A DNA stretch of 64,000 nt, from assembly GCA_020199775.1 (NCBI GenBank), contig JAIVJZ010000008.1, positions 29,343 through 93,342 of the forward strand, read 5' to 3'. Below the pieces are notes generated by a model. It did no database searches. It was not told the DNA's origin and was given only the letters and a program-made list of their open reading frames with translations. The position numbers were made by a program, and so were the translations under genes. Of the stretch, positions 1-9,037 are shown piece after piece. Source of the stretch: Acidobacteriota bacterium. GTDB lineage: Bacteria > Acidobacteriota > Blastocatellia > Pyrinomonadales > Pyrinomonadaceae. How positions within the stretch are numbered: position 1 is the first letter of the stretch; each line of letters begins with the position of its first letter.

Positions 1-561
1 TATCTGCTTCGCGGCATAACGGAAGGCGGGCGAGTAGCGTTCAGTCCGCCCCACCGGATGGAAAATGATATGCCGGTTCTTCTCCATTCCGTGGAAATTT
101 CCGACGAGGCCGGAAAATTAACCATCCTGTTCTCCACGCGCTCCGCTATCCGTGTGCGAATCGAGTGGGAGAATGTTTCACCGATCTATAAGCCCCGGAT
201 TGGATTTGTCATGCAGACATCGGATGGGCTTGACGTGCTGACGGCCCTGGATGCCAATTCATGGGGTCTTGAGTGGTTACCGCCGGGACGTAGGATTTCG
301 ACTTGTTTGATCCCGGGCTCCCTTCTCAACGAAGGAGAATATGTTATCGATGTCGGCGGGGACGGCAACACCGGTCATCCGGACGTGTTCGACTTCAGCC
401 GGGGCCGCACGGGGGCGATCCTGCGCTTCGAGGTTGAAGACGATATGACCCTGCCTAATAAGTATTACGGGCAGGAAGGATTCCGAGACGCAAGGTGGCC
501 GGGGGTGCTGCTCCTTAATTTGCCATGGAAGCAGGAAGAGGTCGCGCTTGAATTTAGTTGA
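1..561 (+). CDS. C-terminal part of a Wzt-like polysaccharide ABC exporter ATPase (5' end outside window)
   Basis: The frame is open from base 1, so the gene begins before the window and only about 186 residues are visible. No Walker or ABC signature is seen, as expected for the tail. The visible part looks like the beta-sandwich substrate-recognition domain that follows the ATPase in Wzt proteins: short alternating strands (IRVRIEWENV, RIGFVMQTSDG) and, near the end, GEYVIDVG and ILRFEVEDD. In that family this domain binds the modified end of the glycan in the cytoplasm. The Nudix gene starts 14 bp before its stop, implying translational coupling. The Wzt call is by overall pattern, not a full match. 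Confidence 0.72.
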   Translation, partial: YLLRGITEGGRVAFSPPHRMENDMPVLLHSVEISDEAGKLTILFSTRSAIRVRIEWENVSPIYKPRIGFVMQTSDGLDVLTALDANSWGLEWLPPGRRISTCLIPGSLLNEGEYVIDVGGDGNTGHPDVFDFSRGRTGAILRFEVEDDMTLPNKYYGQEGFRDARWPGVLLLNLPWKQEEVALEFS

Positions 562-1129
562 AAATACAAATGCAAAGATCTTATCCCGCAAGGAGATATT
601 TGCGTCGCCGTGGGTGAGTCTCGTCAGTAAGGAAGTCGAGTTCGCCCCCGGTCAGCAGGCAGAGGCCTATTACAGCCTGTCCCAAGCTGATTATATAGCC
701 ATTCTGGCGCAGACGCCTTCCGGCCTCATTCCGCTGGTTCGCCAATACCGTCCTGCCGTAGCGGCTTATACCTGGGAATTGCCCGCCGGTCTGCTGGAGG
801 CGGGTGAAGACCCCGAGCAAGCATGTCGGCGCGAACTAAGAGAAGAGACCGGGTTAGTCGCCGAGCAGGTGACTTATCTCGGCGGGTATTATGCGGATAC
901 GGGGCGACTTGAGAATAGTCAACATGCATTCTTCGTCCGAACCTCCGAGCCTCAGCCGGGCTTCATAACCGAGCCCGGACTGGCGGTTGAGTATGTTGAC
1001 CTTGAAACACTCAAAGGACTCATCCGGACAAAAGAATTCCAGCATCAACTTCATATCGCCGTGCTCTTTTTATATGAGTTGATGAACCAGCAGCCTGTCG
1101 GCGAGGATGCATATGCCCATCGTCTCTAA
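548..1129 (+). CDS. Nudix hydrolase (ADP-ribose/nucleotide-sugar pyrophosphatase type)
   Basis: 193 residues. A perfect Nudix box (G-x5-E-x7-RE-U-x-EE-x-G-U) lies at residues 81-103, with core RELREETGL. Upstream, WELPAG is typical of ADP-ribose pyrophosphatases, which cleave NDP-sugars to sugar phosphate and NMP with Mg2+. The start is TTG, preceded by AGGAAGAGG at good spacing, inside the 3' end of the exporter gene. In a glycan cluster it probably cleans up or regulates nucleotide-sugar pools, but a housekeeping role is equally possible; the substrate cannot be read from the sequence. Confidence 0.9.
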   Translation: MNLVENTNAKILSRKEIFASPWVSLVSKEVEFAPGQQAEAYYSLSQADYIAILAQTPSGLIPLVRQYRPAVAAYTWELPAGLLEAGEDPEQACRRELREETGLVAEQVTYLGGYYADTGRLENSQHAFFVRTSEPQPGFITEPGLAVEYVDLETLKGLIRTKEFQHQLHIAVLFLYELMNQQPVGEDAYAHRL

Positions 1130-1655
1130 AAATATAAGGGTGCGGCACCCGGAACACTTTAACGTCGGCGAACACTCGATTGTGGACGATTTTTGCTACT
1201 TCTCCACGCGGGTTCAAATCGGTGAGTTCTCGCATATTGCTTCGGGTTGTAGCGTCGCCGGGGGGGTTGCGCGCCTGTTCCAATTAGGGAGTTATTGTAG
1301 CCTCTCCTCCGGGGTTAAAGTATGGTGTACGAGTGACGACTTTGTTAACGACATTGTAGCCATCTTACCCCCCTGGGCCGAGGAGCGGGGGCCCATCAAA
1401 GAGCATCTCATCACGGGTGATGTCATCATGGCGAACTTCACGGCCGCGGGCGCTAATTCAGTCATCATGCCCCAGAATCGCATCCCCGAGGGGACTGTTA
1501 TAGGGTCACTCAGCTTTGTCCCGTCGAACTTTGATTTCGAACCCTGGTCTGTGTACGCGGGGACGCCGGTGCGTTTCATTAAACGAAGAAATAAAGAAGG
1601 TGTGATGAGACAGTTCTCGACAATCCAAGAACGAATGGCGCAGGGGCGGATTTGA
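1113..1655 (+). CDS. Hexapeptide-repeat (left-handed beta-helix) acyltransferase
   Basis: About 180 residues with isoleucine/valine/glycine-spaced hexad repeats (HSIVDDF, VQIGEFSHIASGCSVAGG, AGANSVIMPQNRIPEGTVIG) characteristic of left-handed beta-helix acetyl- or acyltransferases. The C-terminal VYAGTPVRFIKRR is the usual 'G-x-PA/V-r-x-i-r' ending. It would transfer an acetyl or related group to a sugar in the cytoplasm. An ATG six bases upstream (1107) is in frame, but GGCGAGG is better spaced for 1113. It overlaps the Nudix gene by 17 bp. Sugar acceptor and acyl donor are unknown. Confidence 0.85.
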   Translation: MPIVSKNIRVRHPEHFNVGEHSIVDDFCYFSTRVQIGEFSHIASGCSVAGGVARLFQLGSYCSLSSGVKVWCTSDDFVNDIVAILPPWAEERGPIKEHLITGDVIMANFTAAGANSVIMPQNRIPEGTVIGSLSFVPSNFDFEPWSVYAGTPVRFIKRRNKEGVMRQFSTIQERMAQGRI

Positions 1656-1706
1656 TGAAAAGTTCATAAATCGAATCGGGTAAGTGGCGAACGGATTTCT
1701 CGATTT

Positions 1707-1726
1707 CTTGTAAGCGAAGCTTCAAG
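1707..1726. other. Small hairpin in the intergenic gap
   Basis: CTTG-t-AAGC-gaa-GCTT-CAAG forms an 8-bp stem with one bulged T and a 3-base loop. No T-tract follows, so it is not a textbook terminator. It sits between the acyltransferase stop and the heptamer-like array at the next start codon. Confidence 0.35.
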
Positions 1727-1766
1727 GGGTAAAATAGGCGGAGTGATTATCGAAGTGTCTCGTAAC

Positions 1767-1800
1767 GACAAATAACAAATGACGAATAACAAATATAAAT
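1767..1800 (+). repeat. A/T-rich heptamer array spanning a start codon
   Basis: Consecutive 7-base units GACAAAT, AACAAAT, GACGAAT, AACAAAT followed by ATAAAT. The start codon of the dehydrogenase (1779) lies inside the array, so the first residues of the protein (MTNNKYK) are encoded by it. No Shine-Dalgarno sequence is visible. No matching inverted arm is present nearby. Confidence 0.6.
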
Positions 1801-2987
1801 ATGATGTGCTTATTATCGGCGGCTTGGGTCACATCGGCCTGCCGCTTGGTATCCTTCTAGCTGACACAGGTCTTCAGGTGACATTATATGATCTTGATTT
1901 GAAGAAGCGCGCTATCGTCGAGTCTGGCGAGATGCCGTTTTTGGAGTATGACGCTGAACCAATACTCCGGCGAGTCATCGGTAAAACACTCCATATTGCC
2001 GACAGTTTGGAGGCTGTGGCCGACTCCGATACCGTGATCGTCACTATCGGGACGCCGGTGGATGAATACCTGAATCCCAAGATGCTTCCGATACTGCAAC
2101 TGGCCGAGCAGTTGACCCACTATCTCCACGACGATCACCACATTATGTTACGCAGCACCGTCTTCCCCGGGACTTCGCAGCGGCTGCACGACTTTTTTTC
2201 CGGTCGCGGGCTGAAGATCGATTTATCGTTCTGTCCCGAACGCATCATTCAGGGACACGCGGTGCGTGAACTCGGCCACCTGCCGCAAATTATCTCGGGC
2301 TTCACCGAGCAGGCGGTGTCTCGTGCCGAGGCTCTCTTCGAGAAGTTGCAGGTTCGGATGGTTAAGGTCAGTGTGCGAGAGGCCGAGCTAGCCAAATTAT
2401 TTACTAATGCGTGGCGCTACATTCAGTTCGCAATTGCCAACCAGTTTTACGTGATGGCTACGGAGCATGACGCCGACTTCGGCAAAATCCACCACGCCAT
2501 GACCTACGGATACGACCGGGCGAAGGATTTCCCCACGCCGGGTTTAGCTGCCGGCCCGTGCCTGTTAAAAGATACTCTCCAACTCTCCGCCTTTCACCAG
2601 AACCACTTCCAACTGGGACACGCCGCCATGCTTATTAACGAGGGGCTGCCTAACTTTATCGTCGAGAATCTGCGGAAGAGTCACGGGCCGGATCTGGGTA
2701 AGAGTCGGGTCGGCGTGTTAGGCATGGCCTTCAAAGCGGATATCGACGATATTCGGGATTCGCTCTCGTATAAGCTCGCCAAGATCCTCAAGTTCTACGG
2801 GGCCACGGTCGTCTGCTCGGACGAGTATGTGCAGGATCCGACCTTCATATCCAAAGAGGAATTAATAGCTACGTGTCCAATCGTCATCATCGGGGTGCCG
2901 CATTCGGCCTATAGACAACTTGAGATTCCGAGCGGCGCAACGGTGGTGGATTTATGGAATACGGTTAATCACCCCACGACCTACTAG
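1779..2987 (+). CDS. Nucleotide-sugar dehydrogenase (UDP-GlcNAc/ManNAc 6-dehydrogenase type)
   Basis: 402 residues of the UDP-glucose/GDP-mannose dehydrogenase superfamily. There is an N-terminal Rossmann motif GGLGHIG (residues 13-19), then GTPVDE, RSTVFPGT and SFCPERIIQG; the last is typical of the WecC/WbpA/WbpO branch acting on N-acetylhexosamines. The probable catalytic cysteine is C261 in GPCLLKDT, and the C-terminal domain carries GMAFKADIDDIRDS. It would oxidise C6 of an NDP-sugar to a uronic acid using two NAD+. The aminotransferase begins 23 bp downstream. The start is inside a heptamer array with no clear ribosome-binding site. Confidence 0.9.
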   Translation: MTNNKYKYDVLIIGGLGHIGLPLGILLADTGLQVTLYDLDLKKRAIVESGEMPFLEYDAEPILRRVIGKTLHIADSLEAVADSDTVIVTIGTPVDEYLNPKMLPILQLAEQLTHYLHDDHHIMLRSTVFPGTSQRLHDFFSGRGLKIDLSFCPERIIQGHAVRELGHLPQIISGFTEQAVSRAEALFEKLQVRMVKVSVREAELAKLFTNAWRYIQFAIANQFYVMATEHDADFGKIHHAMTYGYDRAKDFPTPGLAAGPCLLKDTLQLSAFHQNHFQLGHAAMLINEGLPNFIVENLRKSHGPDLGKSRVGVLGMAFKADIDDIRDSLSYKLAKILKFYGATVVCSDEYVQDPTFISKEELIATCPIVIIGVPHSAYRQLEIPSGATVVDLWNTVNHPTTY

Positions 2988-3010
2988 AGACGGAATAACA
3001 AGAATCACAA

Positions 3011-4114
3011 ATGGACAGACGAATCGAATGGTGGGCGCCGGTCATGGGTCAGCGCGAGAAGCAGTTGATTGGCGAAGTGATAGACAGCAACTTCCCCAAT
3101 GACGGCAAATACACGGCCGATTTTGAGCGACGTATCGCCGAGGTCTGCGGGGTGCCCTATGCCGTGGTTGTCACCAGCGGCACCGTGGCGCTTTTCTTGG
3201 GGCTGGTCGCCTGCGGGGTGGGGCCCGGCGACGAAGTTATAGTGCCGGACATCACGTTCATTGCCAGCGCGAACGCGGTCAAACTAGCCGGCGCGAGTCC
3301 CGTGCTCGTGGACGTTGAGCCTGATAGCTTTTGTATCGACCCCTCGAAGATAGAACCGGCAATAACGCCACGCACGAAAGCGATCATGCCGGTTCACGTC
3401 AGCGGTCGGGCCGCGGCCATCTCGACCATCCTCGAAATTGCCCGGAAACACGGGCTGCGTGTTGTTGAGGATGCGGCAGAAGCTCTGGGGTCGCGCACCG
3501 CCGATGGGCAGTTGGGGAGTTTCGGCGATGTCGGCTGCTTCTCCTTCACGGCCAATAAGACGATTACCACCGGTCAAGGGGGGGTGGCGATTACCCGCGA
3601 CGCGGCCATATACCAGCGCCTCCGCGAACTCAAGGATCAGGGGCGGCCCGTGCGCGGCACCGGCGGCGCGGACTTGCACGTTTCGGTGGGCTACAATTTC
3701 AAATTTACCGATCTCCAGGCGGCAATGGGTCTGGCGCAACTGGAAACTCTGTCCACGCGACGAGATCATTTGCGTCATGTTTTCTGCCTCTATCGAGAGT
3801 TGTTGGACGGCAACCGGCGGATTCGCTTTCCCGGGTTCGACATCGACGCCGGCGCCTGTCCGCAATGGGTTGACGTTGCGGTCGAGGGCTGTGATGAGTT
3901 GCACGACCACCTGCTTGAGCGTGGCATTCCCACCCGTAAGTTCTGGCACCCTTTGCACACCCAGGCACCCTACTTGGCGAGTGATGAGGGTTTCCCCGTA
4001 AGCATGAAGGTCAGCTACAGTTCGTTGTGGTTGCCGACTGCTTTCACACTCTCGGACGATGATGTTCGATTCGTCTGCGGACACATAAACGATTGGGCAC
4101 GGACTACCTTATGA
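3011..4114 (+). CDS. DegT/DnrJ/EryC1/StrS-family sugar aminotransferase
   Basis: 367 residues. The PLP-binding lysine is K183 in SFTANKTITTGQGG, preceded by the conserved VVEDAAEALGS and followed by LKDQGR and the GYNFKFTDLQAAMGLAQL block that marks this family. It would transaminate a keto-sugar nucleotide to an amino sugar in the cytoplasm, or act as a dehydratase if the lysine were lost, which it is not. It lies between a nucleotide-sugar dehydrogenase and an epimerase, consistent with 2- or 3-amino-uronate synthesis. The last codon and stop overlap the next start as ATGA. Confidence 0.93.
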   Translation: MDRRIEWWAPVMGQREKQLIGEVIDSNFPNDGKYTADFERRIAEVCGVPYAVVVTSGTVALFLGLVACGVGPGDEVIVPDITFIASANAVKLAGASPVLVDVEPDSFCIDPSKIEPAITPRTKAIMPVHVSGRAAAISTILEIARKHGLRVVEDAAEALGSRTADGQLGSFGDVGCFSFTANKTITTGQGGVAITRDAAIYQRLRELKDQGRPVRGTGGADLHVSVGYNFKFTDLQAAMGLAQLETLSTRRDHLRHVFCLYRELLDGNRRIRFPGFDIDAGACPQWVDVAVEGCDELHDHLLERGIPTRKFWHPLHTQAPYLASDEGFPVSMKVSYSSLWLPTAFTLSDDDVRFVCGHINDWARTTL

Positions 4115-5106
4115 CATCTCGTCACTATCTAGTTACCGGCGGTTTAGGCTTCCTCGGCGCGCCGCTCGTGCGCGCCCTGCTTAAGGCAGGAAATGAGGTT
4201 CGAATCCTCGACGACAGTTCCCGAGGCTCGGTCGGGCGGCTCGGCGACGCACACCGAGACGTGGAGATCATTCAAGGTGATATCCGCGACGCGGAAATCG
4301 TCCGGCGGTCTGTTAGCGGGGTGGATGCCGTCTGCCACTTGGCCTACGTAAACGGCACGGAATTCTTCTATTCGAAGCCCGCGCATGTTCTGGATGTCGG
4401 CGTCAGAGGCATGCTCAATGTTCTCGACGCCTGCATCGGCGAGGGGGTGGGCGAACTCATACTGGCCTCAAGTTCCGAAGTTTATCAATCTCCGCCGTCC
4501 ATCCCGACGGATGAGCGAGTGCCGCTCTCCGTCCCCGATCCGCTGAACCCTCGCTACTCATACGGCGGCGGGAAAATCATCAGCGAGTTGATGGCCCTCA
4601 ACTACGGCAGGCAGTACTTCGAACGGGTGCTGGTCTATCGCCCTCATAATGTATACGGCCCAAGCATGGGACGGGAACACGTCATCCCCCAATTCATCGC
4701 TCGGCTCCGCCAATTGATGGGTAAAGGGGATGCTGAAATTCCCTTTCCCATCCAGGGGACGGGAGACCAGACCCGCTCATTTGTTTACGTTGACGATTTT
4801 ATCGCTGGATTAATGTTAATTATAGAGAAAGGCCAGCACTTAGATATCTACAATGTCGGGACTTTGGAGGAAGTGGAGATCAGCGACTTGGCCCATCGCG
4901 TGGCGGATTATCTCGGCGTGCGTATACGCATCGAACCCGGGCGTCCGGCAGAAGGCGGCGCGCTGCGACGCTGCCCTGATATCAGCAAATTACAGGCGCT
5001 CGGATATGAGCCTAAGCACACATTAAATGACGGCCTGCCGCCGACGATTGACTGGTACGTCGCCAACGATCCGCTGGCGCGAGAATTGACGCCCTCCGGG
5101 ACATAA
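4111..5106 (+). CDS. NAD-dependent sugar epimerase/dehydratase (extended SDR)
   Basis: 331 residues from the ATG chosen because it overlaps the preceding stop as ATGA; an in-frame TTG at 4093 is less likely. The N-terminal GGLGFLG is the NAD(P)-binding motif, S-S-S-E-V-Y follows, and the catalytic pair is Y151/K155 (YGGGK). YRPHNVYGP and TRSFVYVDDF are family landmarks of the UDP-glucose epimerase/GDP-mannose dehydratase group. It probably changes the stereochemistry of the sugar made by the neighbouring dehydrogenase and aminotransferase. The exact substrate is unresolved. Confidence 0.9.
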   Translation: MTSRHYLVTGGLGFLGAPLVRALLKAGNEVRILDDSSRGSVGRLGDAHRDVEIIQGDIRDAEIVRRSVSGVDAVCHLAYVNGTEFFYSKPAHVLDVGVRGMLNVLDACIGEGVGELILASSSEVYQSPPSIPTDERVPLSVPDPLNPRYSYGGGKIISELMALNYGRQYFERVLVYRPHNVYGPSMGREHVIPQFIARLRQLMGKGDAEIPFPIQGTGDQTRSFVYVDDFIAGLMLIIEKGQHLDIYNVGTLEEVEISDLAHRVADYLGVRIRIEPGRPAEGGALRRCPDISKLQALGYEPKHTLNDGLPPTIDWYVANDPLARELTPSGT

Positions 5107-5163
5107 TTATTGGCGGGCGCGGATTCAAGACTTGCATATCGTGATGGAGAAGAGAGGGGAACA

Positions 5164-6420
5164 ATGAAATTCGGGGTTATCGAAAAGTGTCAGGTTTGTG
5201 AGTCCGACGATTTACGCTCGGCTGTTTTTTTGGGATACCTGCCGCCCGTCAACAGCATGCGACCCATCGGGGTAAAGCCCGACAAGGAATACTGGTTCCC
5301 GGCGGAGATGCTCTATTGTGCGGTCTGCCATCTCGTGCAGTTGGGCTTTAGTGTGGACCCTAATATTTTGTTCCCGCCCGAGTATCCTTATACCAGTGGC
5401 TCGACACGCATTCTGCGCGAGAACTTCGCCGACCTGCACCGGGAAGCCCGCGAGCGGGTCGGGTTGTCGGCGGACGATCTGGTCGTAGATATCGGCTCCA
5501 ATGACGGCACACTTCTCAGCAATTTCAAGGACGGGGGCTGCCGGGTCGTCGGCATTGAGCCGACTTTAACCGGGGAACTCGCCAGAGCGCGCGACATCCC
5601 GACGCTGATGTCATTCTTTAACCGGGAGAGCGCGGCGCAGGTTAAGCAGCAGTATGGCGCTCCGAAGATAGTCACTGCGGCTAATGTCTTTGCACACATC
5701 AACGATGTCCATCAAATTGTCGATAGTATAGAACAACTCGTGGGAACGGACGGCGTTTTCATCTCGGAGTCACACTACTTGTATGGCCTGATCGAGACGT
5801 TGCAGTACGACACGATCTATCACGAGCATCTGCGTTACTACTCGCTGACGAGTCTGAAATACCTGCTGAACGCGCACGGGCTGCAAATCTTCCACGCCAA
5901 GCGCATCCCCACCCACGGCGGGTCGATCCGTGTCTATGCCAGTAAGTCGGAAGCGTATCCGGTGGATGATTCGGTCGCGCGGATTCTCCGGGAAGAGGCG
6001 GCTCAGGGGTTGACTAGCGACACTTGGATTAGCGAATTCCGGGGGCGGGTGACGAAGTCTAAACTGGAACTGTACGAACTTATCAGCTCGCTCAAGCGTG
6101 AGCGGATGCCGATCTACGGCATCGGTGCGCCTTCGCGCGCCAGCACGCTCGTCACCTACGTCGGCCTCGACGATGGCATCCTCGATTGCGTAATGGAGAT
6201 CAAAGGCTCCAAGAAAGTTGGCAAGTATCTCCCGGGCACGAACATTCCCGTGCTCGACGAGGAAAAACTTTACGTTGACCAGCCGCCGTACGTTCTGCTC
6301 CTCTCATGGCATATTGCCGACGAACTGTGCCGAAATCTGAAGCGGCACGGCTACCGCGGCGATTTCATAGTCCCGCTGCCGACGCCTCATATCATACGGA
6401 ATGATGAAATCGTCCTTTAA
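5164..6420 (+). CDS. SAM-dependent sugar C-methyltransferase-like protein (Methyltransf_13/14 architecture)
   Basis: 418 residues from ATG 5164, preceded by AGAGAGGGGA. The N-terminal zinc-binding-like segment has paired cysteines (CQVCESDD and CAVCHLVQL). The middle is a Rossmann methyltransferase domain (VVDIGSNDGTLL, residues about 109-120), followed by FAHINDVHQIV and SESHYLYGL. The C-terminal domain contains YGIGAPSRASTLV and is typical of NDP-hexose C-methyltransferases such as TylC3-like enzymes. It would add a methyl to carbon of a keto-deoxysugar nucleotide. The match to the three-part layout is good; the sugar is unknown. Confidence 0.87.
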   Translation: MKFGVIEKCQVCESDDLRSAVFLGYLPPVNSMRPIGVKPDKEYWFPAEMLYCAVCHLVQLGFSVDPNILFPPEYPYTSGSTRILRENFADLHREARERVGLSADDLVVDIGSNDGTLLSNFKDGGCRVVGIEPTLTGELARARDIPTLMSFFNRESAAQVKQQYGAPKIVTAANVFAHINDVHQIVDSIEQLVGTDGVFISESHYLYGLIETLQYDTIYHEHLRYYSLTSLKYLLNAHGLQIFHAKRIPTHGGSIRVYASKSEAYPVDDSVARILREEAAQGLTSDTWISEFRGRVTKSKLELYELISSLKRERMPIYGIGAPSRASTLVTYVGLDDGILDCVMEIKGSKKVGKYLPGTNIPVLDEEKLYVDQPPYVLLLSWHIADELCRNLKRHGYRGDFIVPLPTPHIIRNDEIVL

Positions 6421-6441
6421 CGGCAAATAGCGTCAGGCGTC

Positions 6442-7572
6442 ATGAACTCTAGATTAAAGGTATTGTTCATCCCGTTCGAGGGGACGCACTGGGCTATTGC
6501 CCGCGGCGTGCCCTATTCCGCCTATCTCGGATTGGAGGAGGGCTTCAAGGCGAGCGATGCGCAGTGCTTGACGATCCCGGCCACCTGGTCGTCGCCCGCT
6601 CAGTCTGAAAGGACGGCGTGGCTTAACCGGGCGAAAGAGATCTGCGCCGGAAAGCAGTTCGACCAGGTATGGGTTGAGATACTCCACACGCATCTGGACG
6701 ACGATATTCTCGACTGGATCGCGAGCCTTGCGCCCGTCCGCGTCGGCCTCTTGCTGGAATCATTAACATACAATGATGAAGAGCTGGCATTAACGCGCGA
6801 TATACACGGAAGGCAGGAACGCATCGAGCACAGGCTCAAATACATCACCCATCTAGCGGCCGTTGACGAGAAGGATGTCACCGAGATCAATGCGCGCCAA
6901 CTCGCGCGGGCCATGTGGTCGCCTGCCGCGGTGGCGGGGCGCTATGTTAACGAGGGAGAAACCAGAGCGCCGGACAATTATGCTACTTTCATAGGTAATC
7001 CTTACTGGCAGCGTGGGCCATGGCTGGAGAATTCGCAGTTGAAAGGGCGGCTGGTGCACATGGTTTCGTCCGAGAATAAAACGCACTACCCGAGCCTGTT
7101 TGATTGGCTTAATCGCTTCGGCCGACGCTATTCGGAAAGTCCTTTCCCCGCGTCGCCGGGCAGATTGCTGTACGTGATGTGCCTGCGCGGGATACGTCGC
7201 CAGTGCTTTAGATATTATCTCGAATCTTTGCAACTCGGCTGCGCTGTAGTGAATTTACCGCATTTTGTTAAAACCTACTCTTATCGGGTCGTTGAAACGA
7301 TGGCCGCGGGCCGTCCTGCCATCTCGTGGGAAATCCCGGATCGCCCATTGAACAAGGCTCTTTTTGAGGACGGTAAGGAGATTCTACTTTATAAAGAGGA
7401 CGAACCCGGCCAGTTGGCCGAGCACATACAGCGCGTCATTGCCGAACCCGATCTGGCGAAGCTGATAGTCGCGAACGCCCGTCGCAATCTCATCCGTTTC
7501 CATACAATCGAGAAGAGGGTTCAACAGATTTTGACCTGGATTGGGAATGGGGACGCCCCTTCATACGTCTGA
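6442..7572 (+). CDS. Glycosyltransferase, CgeB/GT1-like
   Basis: 376 residues. The N-terminal half (VLFIPFEGTHWAIARGVPYS) is a divergent Rossmann-like domain. The C-terminal half carries the retained donor-side pattern YSYRVVETMAAGRPAISWEIPD followed by KEILLYKEDEPGQLAEHIQRV, as in the Glyco_trans_1_2/CgeB group. It lacks the classical GT4 N-terminal glycine motif, so the family assignment rests on the C-terminal half. It starts 21 bp after the methyltransferase, in the same run of AT-richer genes. Likely adds one sugar of the repeat unit on the cytoplasmic face. Confidence 0.75.
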   Translation: MNSRLKVLFIPFEGTHWAIARGVPYSAYLGLEEGFKASDAQCLTIPATWSSPAQSERTAWLNRAKEICAGKQFDQVWVEILHTHLDDDILDWIASLAPVRVGLLLESLTYNDEELALTRDIHGRQERIEHRLKYITHLAAVDEKDVTEINARQLARAMWSPAAVAGRYVNEGETRAPDNYATFIGNPYWQRGPWLENSQLKGRLVHMVSSENKTHYPSLFDWLNRFGRRYSESPFPASPGRLLYVMCLRGIRRQCFRYYLESLQLGCAVVNLPHFVKTYSYRVVETMAAGRPAISWEIPDRPLNKALFEDGKEILLYKEDEPGQLAEHIQRVIAEPDLAKLIVANARRNLIRFHTIEKRVQQILTWIGNGDAPSYV

Positions 7573-7753
7573 GCGCCAAGAGGTGCCGGGCGACAATAGT
7601 AGATTATAGGTATTCATTCCCCGAACGTATTCCGCCAATTAGAGGCTGTTCGGAAAGAACCCCTTGGGACTGGCATGAGCTATCGAACGGGCGGCTACCG
7701 GGCGTAGAGATTCTGCAAAATTACGGTGAGAGATTTGTCACAGGGAGGTAGGC

Positions 7754-8950
7754 TTGCGGATTCTTTTCGTGGCGATACCGAATAACGTGCATAGCGCGCG
7801 ATGGATCAACCAGATCGCCGAGCAAGGATGGGATCTGCACGTCTTCCCCTGCTACGAGGGAGTGTTACACCCGAACTTCAGAAACGTCACTACCTACTAC
7901 GTAGCCGATGCGCAGCCGAACCCCCTCGTTAAATCGAGAGTAGTCTGGCCGCTGCCGAAAGGTGGGGATCGGCTGAGGTACATCGCGTCCAAGTTCCCGC
8001 CGCAATGGTTCAGTCGTGCGGCGTGGCTCGCCCGTATCATCCGGCGGCTTAAACCCGATCTCGTCCACACTTTGGAATTTCAACGCGCGGGATACTTAAC
8101 TCTCGAAGCCAAAGCCATGTTCGAGGGACGCTTCCCGCCTTGGATGACTTCAAACTGGGGAAGTGATATCTACCTCTTCGGGCCTTTATCCAAGCATCGA
8201 GAAAAGATTAAGGCTATACTGTCGAGTTGCGACTACTATAGTAGCGAGTGTCAGCGGGACGTGGAGCTGGCGCGGGAGTACGGTTTCAAAGGCGAGGTCT
8301 GGCCGGTGATGCCGGCGGCCGGCGGATTCAATCTCGAAGAGCTGAGGCAATATCGCCAGCCGGGGCCGCCCTCGGCCCGGCGTCTCATCGCCTTGAAAGG
8401 CTACCAGACTTGGGCCGGGAGGGCACTGGCCGGACTGCGCGCCGTCGAGTTGTGCGCCGACTTGCTCAAGTCCAAAGGCTACAGCTTCGCGGTTTATTTG
8501 GCGAACCCCGACGTGCAGTTGGCCGCCGAGCGGGTGTCCGTCTCCACCGGCCTCCCGCTGGAAGACCTCTCGTCCGGCTCGCGCGAGGATGTGCTGCGCA
8601 TGCACGGCCGGGCGCGAGCCTCAATCGGACTCAGCATCAGCGACGGCCTCAGCACCTCCGCCCTCGAAGCCCTGGTGATGGGTTCGCTTCCGATTCAGTC
8701 GAACACGAGTTGCCTGACCGAGTTGGTACGAGACGGGGAGGGGGCGTTGATGGTGCCGCCGGAAGACCCGTCCGAGATCGCCGCGGCCATCAGACGCGCG
8801 GTGACGGATGATGAGTTGGTTGACCGCGCCGCCGAACTGAACGCGAAGATGGCGTCGGAGCGGTTGAGCGAAGCGATTGTTAAATCGCAGGTCGTCGCCA
8901 TGTATCAGAAAGTGGCGGCGTCCCTGGGGCTCGCGGGCAGACCGCGTTAA
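7754..8950 (+). CDS. GT4-family glycosyltransferase
   Basis: 398 residues from a TTG start preceded by a strong AGGGAGGT. The N-terminal IPNNVHSARWINQIAEQGW and RRLKPDLVHTLEFQRAGY belong to the acceptor domain. The donor domain has LSISDGLSTSALEALVMGSLP and GEGALMVPPEDPSEIAAAIRRAV, the E-x7-E region of GT4 retaining enzymes. The 181-bp gap before it holds no recognisable gene. It likely transfers a hexose or uronic acid onto the lipid-linked oligosaccharide. Confidence 0.9.
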   Translation: MRILFVAIPNNVHSARWINQIAEQGWDLHVFPCYEGVLHPNFRNVTTYYVADAQPNPLVKSRVVWPLPKGGDRLRYIASKFPPQWFSRAAWLARIIRRLKPDLVHTLEFQRAGYLTLEAKAMFEGRFPPWMTSNWGSDIYLFGPLSKHREKIKAILSSCDYYSSECQRDVELAREYGFKGEVWPVMPAAGGFNLEELRQYRQPGPPSARRLIALKGYQTWAGRALAGLRAVELCADLLKSKGYSFAVYLANPDVQLAAERVSVSTGLPLEDLSSGSREDVLRMHGRARASIGLSISDGLSTSALEALVMGSLPIQSNTSCLTELVRDGEGALMVPPEDPSEIAAAIRRAVTDDELVDRAAELNAKMASERLSEAIVKSQVVAMYQKVAASLGLAGRPR

Positions 8951-8992
8951 ATATCAGCCGGCGCGGGCGCGCGGGCGCGGCGCACAACTTGC

Positions 8993-9014
8993 CGAACGCT
9001 CACGAAAGCGTTCG
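8993..9014. other. Intergenic hairpin
   Basis: CGAACGCT-cacgaa-AGCGTTCG is a perfect 8-bp stem with a six-base loop between a glycosyltransferase stop and the next start. No U-tract follows, so it may be an RNA-stability or attenuation element rather than a terminator. Confidence 0.45.
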
Positions 9015-9037
9015 ACCGGCCGACAGGAATTTCAAAG

